DNA of 64,000 nt, taken from CADEED01 sp043747875. GTDB taxonomy: Bacteria > Pseudomonadota > Gammaproteobacteria > Steroidobacterales > Steroidobacteraceae. Of the stretch, positions 59,368-64,000 are shown piece after piece. Position 1 is the stretch's first letter, and each line of letters opens with the position of its first letter. The translations under genes and the position numbers were made by a program. The notes beneath the pieces are model-generated. The model saw nothing but the letters and a program-made list of their open reading frames with translations. It was not told the DNA's origin and did not search any database. The stretch lies in contig JAYTOI010000203.1 in assembly GCA_043747875.1 (NCBI GenBank), positions 1-64,000 on the forward strand, written 5' to 3'.

Positions 59368-59655
59368 TCAGCCGCTCACGACCACCGCGTGCAGCACCTT
59401 GTCGTTCTCGAACACCACGACGAAGTTCGGATAGAACCACTTCGTAATCGCCGGATTGCCCACGGGTCCGGCCTTGTTCGCGGGGGCGCCGAACCTTGCT
59501 TCGACGGCCGACATGGTGGCACCGCGTTGCGGTGTTTCGATTCCAGCGGGTTTGATGGCAACCTGGCCGTCGATGGCCAGGGTTTCGGCCAGCGCGGGCA
59601 CGGCGGCGCTCAGGGCCAACGCGACCACGGTCATCTTCATCGTGCGAGCCAGCAT
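59368..59655 (-). CDS. small exported protein, unknown function
   Basis: This 95-residue product has a signal peptide (MKMTVVALALSAAVPALAET) and a short mature part: QVAIKPAGIETPQRGATMSA, VEARFGAPANKAGPVGNPAI and TKWFYPNFVVVFENDKVLHA. The pattern TMxxVEARFGAP plus WFYPNFVVVFE recurs in small periplasmic proteins of Xanthomonadales-like bacteria and resembles SmpA/BamE-like 'bridge' domains. That link is a guess. The first ATG is at 59655; a second (59637) would also give a working signal. Confidence 0.75.
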   Translation of the reverse strand: MLARTMKMTVVALALSAAVPALAETLAIDGQVAIKPAGIETPQRGATMSAVEARFGAPANKAGPVGNPAITKWFYPNFVVVFENDKVLHAVVVSG

Positions 59656-59800
59656 GGCCTTCTCCTTGGGGACGGCATCTCGTCCGGCGGAAATATACGC
59701 CCCGGTGTGGCAAAGTCAGCCGCTGTCGCCAGGCGCCGACTCTTCCTAACAGCGCTTTTGTGAACCGGGTCCGCTTTTTGCCTCAGAATTCCAGTCGATC
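59656..59800. promoter_or_regulatory. divergent control region for the small exported gene and lolC
   Basis: These 145 bp lie between divergent genes and should hold both promoters. Local GC is lower near 59690-59700 (AAATATACG) and 59750-59790, but I cannot assign convincing -35/-10 pairs. Confidence 0.35.
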
Positions 59801-61060
59801 ATGAATTCTCTGTCCCTGTTTGTCGGACTGCGCTACGTCCGCGCACGTTCTCACAAATTTTTTGTTTCGTTCATCACCTGGGTCTCGCTGTTGTGCGTGT
59901 GCCTCGGGGTCACGGCGCTCATCGCCATCCTGTCGGTCATGAACGGGCTGGAGGGCGAGCTGCGCGATCGGCTGCTGTCGTTGTCGGCGCATGCGCGTGT
60001 GTTCCTCGCGCCCGGTGCCCCTGGTGTGAATCAACAACCGCCGGACTGGTCCGCGCTCGCCGAGCGCGTACGCGCCGCGCCGGACGTGCGCGCCGTGTCG
60101 CCGTACCTCGAGGTGGAGGCGCTGGCGGTGCGCAAACCCGAGATGCTGCCAGTGCGACTGCGGGGCATCGACCCGCGCCACGAGGGCGAGGTGGCGCGCA
60201 TCGCCAAGACCATGATCGACGGCCAGGTCGCGGACCTCGAACCCGGCCTCGATCGCGTCATCATCGGCAGCACGCTCGCGCAGCAGCTCATGCTGCGGCC
60301 CGGCGATTCGCTGACCGTGCTCGTGCCGACCACCGATGCCGGCGGCGCGCCGCAGCCGCGGCTGCGCGAGTTCACCGTCTCCGGTCTGTTCGACGCCGAG
60401 CAGCCCGAGTACGACGGCGCGCTGCTCATCGCCGCGCTCGACGACGTGCGCGCGTTGCTGCCAAATCCGGACGCGCGCATGTCGCTGCACGTGAACTACG
60501 CCACGGCGCTCGATGCGCCGGCGCATTCGGCCGCGTTGGCGCGCACGCTGCCCGCCGGCCTCGAGGTGCGCGACTGGACCGTGGATCACGGCAGCTATTT
60601 CCGCGCCATCCGCATCGAGAAAACGATGATCGCGATCATCCTCATGCTCATCGTCGCGGTGGCGGCGTTCTATCTGGTCGCCATGCTCGCGATGGTGGTA
60701 ACCGACAAGCGCATCGATATTGCAATCCTTCGCACGCTCGGCACGTCGCCGCGGCGCGTGATGGCGGTGTTCCTGGTCCAGGGCGGCGTCATCGGCTGGC
60801 TGGGGGTCGGGCTGGGCGTGGTGCTCGGCGTCACGCTCGGACATTTCGCCGGCGCGGTCGGCGCCTTCCTCGAGCGCCTGTTCCGCTTCGAGTTCTTCAA
60901 CTCCGAGGTCTACGTCATCACGCGGCTGCCGTCCGAAGTGCGCTTCGAGCAGGTCGCATGGATCGCGGGGATTTCAATGTTCATCACGCTGCTCGCGACT
61001 ATCTACCCGGCGTATCGCGCCTCGCGCGTGCCGCCCGCCGACGCGCTGCGGTACGAGTGA
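59801..61060 (+). CDS. lolC: lipoprotein-releasing system permease LolC
   Basis: LolC and LolE form the membrane part of the transporter that lifts lipoproteins from the inner membrane to LolA. The 419-residue product has four membrane segments in FtsX/MacB style: one near residue 25 (FITWVSLLCVCLGVTALIAI), then a periplasmic domain, then three near the C-terminus (TMIAIILMLIVAVAAFYLVA, VIGWLGVGLGVVLGVTLGHF, FITLLATIYPAYRASRVPPA). It aligns better with LolC than does its neighbour, whose start resembles LolE; paralogue names are tentative. Confidence 0.92.
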   Translation: MNSLSLFVGLRYVRARSHKFFVSFITWVSLLCVCLGVTALIAILSVMNGLEGELRDRLLSLSAHARVFLAPGAPGVNQQPPDWSALAERVRAAPDVRAVSPYLEVEALAVRKPEMLPVRLRGIDPRHEGEVARIAKTMIDGQVADLEPGLDRVIIGSTLAQQLMLRPGDSLTVLVPTTDAGGAPQPRLREFTVSGLFDAEQPEYDGALLIAALDDVRALLPNPDARMSLHVNYATALDAPAHSAALARTLPAGLEVRDWTVDHGSYFRAIRIEKTMIAIILMLIVAVAAFYLVAMLAMVVTDKRIDIAILRTLGTSPRRVMAVFLVQGGVIGWLGVGLGVVLGVTLGHFAGAVGAFLERLFRFEFFNSEVYVITRLPSEVRFEQVAWIAGISMFITLLATIYPAYRASRVPPADALRYE

Positions 61061-61062
61061 CC

Positions 61063-62310
61063 ATGGCGTACGAATGGACCATCGGCATCCGCTATCTGCG
61101 CTCCACGCATCGCAGTGGCCTCGTGTCCTTCGTGGCATCGATGTCCGTCATCGGCCTCGCGCTCGCGGTGGCCGTGCTCATCGTGGTGCTGTCAGTGCTC
61201 AACGGTTTCGAGTCGGAGCTGCGCAGTCGCATGCTGGCGGTGACCGCGCACGGCACCATCTGGGGCATGAGCGGCCAGCTGCCGGAGTGGCGGCGCGCGC
61301 AGAGCGAGGTGGCGGCGGGCGCCGGCGTCAAGGCGGTGGTGCCGTACATCGAGGCGCGCGGCCTGCTGGCGAACGGCGAGCTGGTGTCGGGCACGATGGT
61401 GCGCGGCATTCTCCCGGAAGAAGAGGTGAAAGCCAGCGGCCTCGGCGGCCGCATGACCGCGGGGTCGCTCGACGCACTCACGCCGGGCTCGTACCGCGTC
61501 ATTCTGGGCAGCGCGCTGGCGCACGAGCTCGACGCCGCGGTGGGCAAGACGGTGGTGCTCATGACACCCGAGGGCAGCGCCACTCCGGCCGGCTTCGCGC
61601 CGCGCATGCGCCGTTTCGTGGTTGCGGGCATTTTCGACTCGGGCATGTACGAATTCGATCGCGGCCTCGCGCTGGTGCATCTCGCCGACGCGGCGAAGCT
61701 CTATCGCTTCGGCGATCGGGTCACGGGACTGCGCGTCGCGCTCGACGATCCATTCCTCGCGCCGCAGATCATGAACAGCGTGGCGTACAACATCACGACG
61801 CCCGGACAGCTCCTGGTCAGCGACTGGACGCGCGACCACGCCATGTTTTTCCGTTCGATCGATCTGACGAAGTCGATGATGTTCTTCATCCTCCTCACGC
61901 TCATCGTGGTGGCGTCGATCAACCTGGTCGCGACGCTCCTCATCTTCGTCAAGGAGAAGCAGACTGACATCGCAATCCTGCGCACCATCGGCGCCGCACC
62001 CGTCAACGTGTTGCGCATATTCCTCATGCAGGGCGCGTTGATCGGGTTGATCGGCGCGGCGGCGGGTGCCGCACTCGGCTGGATGCTGGCTCTGAACGTC
62101 ACCAGCGTCGTGCATGCCGTCGAGCGCGCCTTCGGCGTACAGTTCCTGGATCCGAGCTTCTATCTGATGAGCGACCTGCCCGCGGAGGTGCGCATGGGCG
62201 ACGTGCTGCAGGTGTCGGCCGTGGCGTTGCTGCTCGCCGCCGTCGCGACTATCTACCCGGCGTGGCGTGCGTCGCGCACGCTGCCCGCGGAGGCCCTCCG
62301 ACATGAGTAA
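61063..62310 (+). CDS. lolE: lipoprotein-releasing system permease LolE
   Basis: The 415-residue paralogue of the preceding gene has the same four-segment layout. SVIGLALAVAVLIVVLSVLN and SELRSRMLAVTAHGTIWG resemble LolE (LAVVPHGEIEAV in E. coli), which binds lipoprotein. The C-terminal segments include NLVATLLIFVKEKQTDIAIL and TIYPAWRASRTLPAEALRHE. The order lolC-lolE-lolD differs from lolCDE in E. coli. It starts two bases after lolC and shares a base with the lolD ATG (TAATG). Confidence 0.92.
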   Translation: MAYEWTIGIRYLRSTHRSGLVSFVASMSVIGLALAVAVLIVVLSVLNGFESELRSRMLAVTAHGTIWGMSGQLPEWRRAQSEVAAGAGVKAVVPYIEARGLLANGELVSGTMVRGILPEEEVKASGLGGRMTAGSLDALTPGSYRVILGSALAHELDAAVGKTVVLMTPEGSATPAGFAPRMRRFVVAGIFDSGMYEFDRGLALVHLADAAKLYRFGDRVTGLRVALDDPFLAPQIMNSVAYNITTPGQLLVSDWTRDHAMFFRSIDLTKSMMFFILLTLIVVASINLVATLLIFVKEKQTDIAILRTIGAAPVNVLRIFLMQGALIGLIGAAAGAALGWMLALNVTSVVHAVERAFGVQFLDPSFYLMSDLPAEVRMGDVLQVSAVALLLAAVATIYPAWRASRTLPAEALRHE

Positions 62311-63002
62311 TGGACATGATTGACGAACGAGTACTCGAAGCCACCGATGTGCGGCGCGCCTTTCGGCAGGGGCCCATCGATCTGGAGGTCCTGCTGGGTG
62401 TGAACCTCACCGTGCAGGCGGGCGAACGCATTGCCATTATCGGATCCTCCGGATCCGGCAAGACGACGCTGTTGCAGATCCTCGGCGGGCTCGACAAGCC
62501 GACGGCCGGCACCGTGCGCATCGCAGGTCAGGACATCCACGCGCTCGATGAGAAGGCGCGCGGCAGCCTGCGCAACCAGACGCTGGGGTTCATCTATCAA
62601 TTTCATCACCTGCTGCCGGAATTCTCGGCGCTCGAGAACGTCGCGATGCCGCTGCTGGTGCGGCGCGAGTCCAAGGCGGCGGCCGAGGGACGCGCCCGCG
62701 TCATTCTCGGACGCGTGGGTCTGGGCGAACGTCTGATCCACCGCCCACACGAACTATCCGGTGGCGAGAGACAGCGCGCGGCGGTCGCGCGCGCGCTGGT
62801 GACGAATCCGCGTCTCGTGCTGGCCGACGAGCCGACCGGCAATCTCGACGGGACGAATGCTGAAAACGTCTTCGGGCTGCTGCTCGAGCTCAATCGCGAG
62901 CTGACCACCAGTCTCATCGTCGTGACGCACGACCGGCGCTTCGCGGCCCGCATGGACCGCGTGCTCGAGCTCGAACGCGGAAATCTAGTCGAACGCACCT
63001 GA
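62310..63002 (+). CDS. lolD: lipoprotein-releasing system ATP-binding protein LolD
   Basis: The 230-residue ABC ATPase powers LolCE. It has Walker A IGSSGSGKTTLLQILGGLDK, the LolD Q-loop region FIYQFHHLLPEFSALENVAM, the signature ELSGGERQRAAVARALVTNP, Walker B LVLADEPTGNLD and switch His in VVTHDRRFA. The phrase HHLLPEF is typical of LolD. Its stop overlaps the end of the minus-strand DUF2062 gene by 18 bases. Confidence 0.97.
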   Translation: MDMIDERVLEATDVRRAFRQGPIDLEVLLGVNLTVQAGERIAIIGSSGSGKTTLLQILGGLDKPTAGTVRIAGQDIHALDEKARGSLRNQTLGFIYQFHHLLPEFSALENVAMPLLVRRESKAAAEGRARVILGRVGLGERLIHRPHELSGGERQRAAVARALVTNPRLVLADEPTGNLDGTNAENVFGLLLELNRELTTSLIVVTHDRRFAARMDRVLELERGNLVERT

Positions 63003-63521
63003 TTGAGGGCGTGCGGCCGCGGCCCGCTCGCGGTATTTCTTGCGCACGCTGTATCGCCACAGCAGGTCGAACAACGCGTAGCCCACCAGACCGAACAACG
63101 CGCCCGTGATTCCGCAGCCGACGAGGAACGGTTTCCACATCGGGCCGAGACCGTTCTGCACCCAGTTCCAGCTCATCTCGAACGCGAATCGGCGTTCGGG
63201 CGCATCCGTGACGATCACGCCGATCTTGTAGGCGAGCAGATAGGCCGGAACCATCGTCAGTGGGTTCACGAGGAGCAGCGCGAGCATGATCGTCGGGATG
63301 TTGATGCGACAGAAGATCGCGACCATCGCCGCCAGTGGGATGTGCACGGGCAGGGGCACGAAGCAGATCGCGATTCCCGCGCCGAACGCGGGCGCCACCG
63401 TGCGCCGCTGCGGCGACCACAGGCGTGGATCGCCGAAAAAGCGGCTGAATGGTTTGAGCGCCCAGTGCTTGCGCAGCGTCTCGCTGCGGGGCGTGATCTT
63501 GCGCAGGAAGTCCCGTGGCAT
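62985..63521 (-). CDS. DUF2062 membrane protein
   Basis: This 178-residue protein is a DUF2062 member: MPRDFLRKITPRSETLRKHW opens it, FGDPRLWSPQRRTVAPAFGA and GIAICFVPLPVHIPLAAMVA follow, and NIPTIMLALLLVNPLTMVPA and FLVGCGITGALFGLVGYALF are the later membrane segments. The function is unknown. In Pseudomonas and Xanthomonas it also sits between lolDE and comEC. The ATG at 63519-63521 is the family start; six more codons are open upstream. Confidence 0.92.
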   Translation of the reverse strand: MPRDFLRKITPRSETLRKHWALKPFSRFFGDPRLWSPQRRTVAPAFGAGIAICFVPLPVHIPLAAMVAIFCRINIPTIMLALLLVNPLTMVPAYLLAYKIGVIVTDAPERRFAFEMSWNWVQNGLGPMWKPFLVGCGITGALFGLVGYALFDLLWRYSVRKKYRERAAAARPQSGAFD

Positions 63522-63554
63522 CGGGGGCGACTTTAGCACCGGCGTCGATCCGAT

Positions 63555-64000
63555 GTGATTGCCGGCCTCGCACTCTTCGTAGGCATATTGCTCGGCTTGG
63601 GCGCCGCCGGGACACCGTCACCTGTGTGGATGCTCGCCATGGCGATCGTCATCTGCGTCGGCGCGGTGACGCCGCTGCGCCGCGCGGCCGGGTTTGGCGT
63701 AGTGGCGCTCTGCGCTGTCGGCTGCCTGCTCGCATTCATCGTAGTGTTGCGCTGGCAGGCCCTCACGTTGCCGGCTGACACGACGCACGGACGCGTGCTC
63801 GTCGAAGCCAGCATCATCGAGGTACCTCTGCGATCCGGGCCGGATGTGCGCTTCGATGCGGAAGTGCGGCTGCTCGAGGGTCTCTTTCCAGGCGGAGTGC
63901 GGCCACAGGACGCGCGTCCGCGGCGCGCGCGGCTCGCATGGCGCGAACCCGGGACTGCGCCCAGGGTCGGCGAACGCTGGCGTCTCGTCGTGCGCATCGC
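63555..64000 (+). CDS. comEC: ComEC/Rec2 DNA-uptake channel, N-terminal part
   Basis: An open frame runs from a GTG at 63555 off the window end (148 codons here). It starts with membrane segments (VIAGLALFVGILLGLGAAG, AIVICVGAVTPLRRAAGF and GFGVVALCAVGCLLAFIVVL) and then a soluble DUF4131-like part with VRFDAEVRLLEGLFPGGVRP and GTAPRVGERWRLVVRI, where the RVGERWRL strand is typical of ComEC/Rec2. The position after lolD and DUF2062 supports this. ComEC is the inner-membrane channel for DNA in natural transformation. The competence domain itself would be beyond the window. It is divergent from the DUF2062 gene with 33 bp between. Confidence 0.78.
   Translation, partial: MIAGLALFVGILLGLGAAGTPSPVWMLAMAIVICVGAVTPLRRAAGFGVVALCAVGCLLAFIVVLRWQALTLPADTTHGRVLVEASIIEVPLRSGPDVRFDAEVRLLEGLFPGGVRPQDARPRRARLAWREPGTAPRVGERWRLVVRI

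Overview
The window is GC-rich (roughly two thirds G+C, my estimate) and almost fully coding. Gene order points to a gammaproteobacterium of the Xanthomonadales/Nevskiales/Steroidobacter kind: kdsA-eno...ftsB-ispD-ispF-truD-surE-pcm, recJ-prfB-lysS-murI, sdhCDAB-sdhE, rpoE-rseA-rseB...lepA-lepB-rnc-era-recO-pdxJ-acpS, nagZ, mfd and lolC-lolE-lolD-DUF2062-comEC. That placement rests on synteny and protein style only. No rRNA, tRNA, CRISPR array or prophage was seen.

1-4290 is the accessory part. It is the tail of an integron cassette array. Two intact 88-bp attC sites (12-99, 485-572), one attC split by an IS110/IS1111-type remnant and one decayed attC separate small plus-strand cassette genes (a secreted protein, a small membrane protein, a DUF3303 protein). 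The array then decays into a frameshifted low-molecular-weight tyrosine phosphatase fragment, a minus-strand bactofilin/zinc-ribbon pair, a cupin gene whose stop codon lies in a decaying half attC, and a doubly broken SRPBCC gene. No integron integrase is in the window; by attC orientation it should lie to the left.

4308-9832 holds a 2OG-Fe(II) oxygenase-like gene and a plus-strand group of four: exported DUF3604 (PHP-like) protein, membrane-anchored PpiC-like protein, HupE/UreJ-like membrane protein and a small anchored repeat protein. The last three overlap or abut and look co-transcribed; a strong terminator separates them from the DUF3604 gene.

10092-21821 is the kdsA-eno to surE-pcm backbone, interrupted between eno and ftsB by a VOC gene, an exported M16 peptidase and a phd-vapC toxin-antitoxin pair, and between truD and surE by an enoyl-CoA hydratase and an Smr gene. 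22198-29337 is Mth938-like, COG4255-like, recJ, GNAT, prfB (with its programmed frameshift), lysS and murI. 29415-34522 has an alpha/beta-hydrolase lacking its nucleophile and a DUF2339-DUF3999 membrane pair. 34548-39788 is succinate dehydrogenase with its assembly factors: YgfZ, an SdhAF4-like protein, sdhCDAB, SdhE and YgfX.

39859-54531 runs from a sigma-E operon through lepA, a highly unusual lepB, rnc, era, recO, pdxJ, acpS, an exonuclease, rlmD, nagZ, a degenerate LOV/PAS-GGDEF protein and a DCC-family protein. 54609-64000 has csiV-like and mfd on the minus strand, a PH-domain-like remnant, a small exported protein, the Lol lipoprotein-release transporter, DUF2062 and the start of comEC.

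The most unusual objects are the signal peptidase with four tandem N-terminal membrane modules (44472-46094), the LOV-like/GGDEF protein that has lost key residues in both domains (53225-54157), the integron edge with its attC-targeted IS remnant, the DUF3604/PpiC/HupE gene group, and a 9-bp word (CTATCTACC) that recurs in all reading frames.
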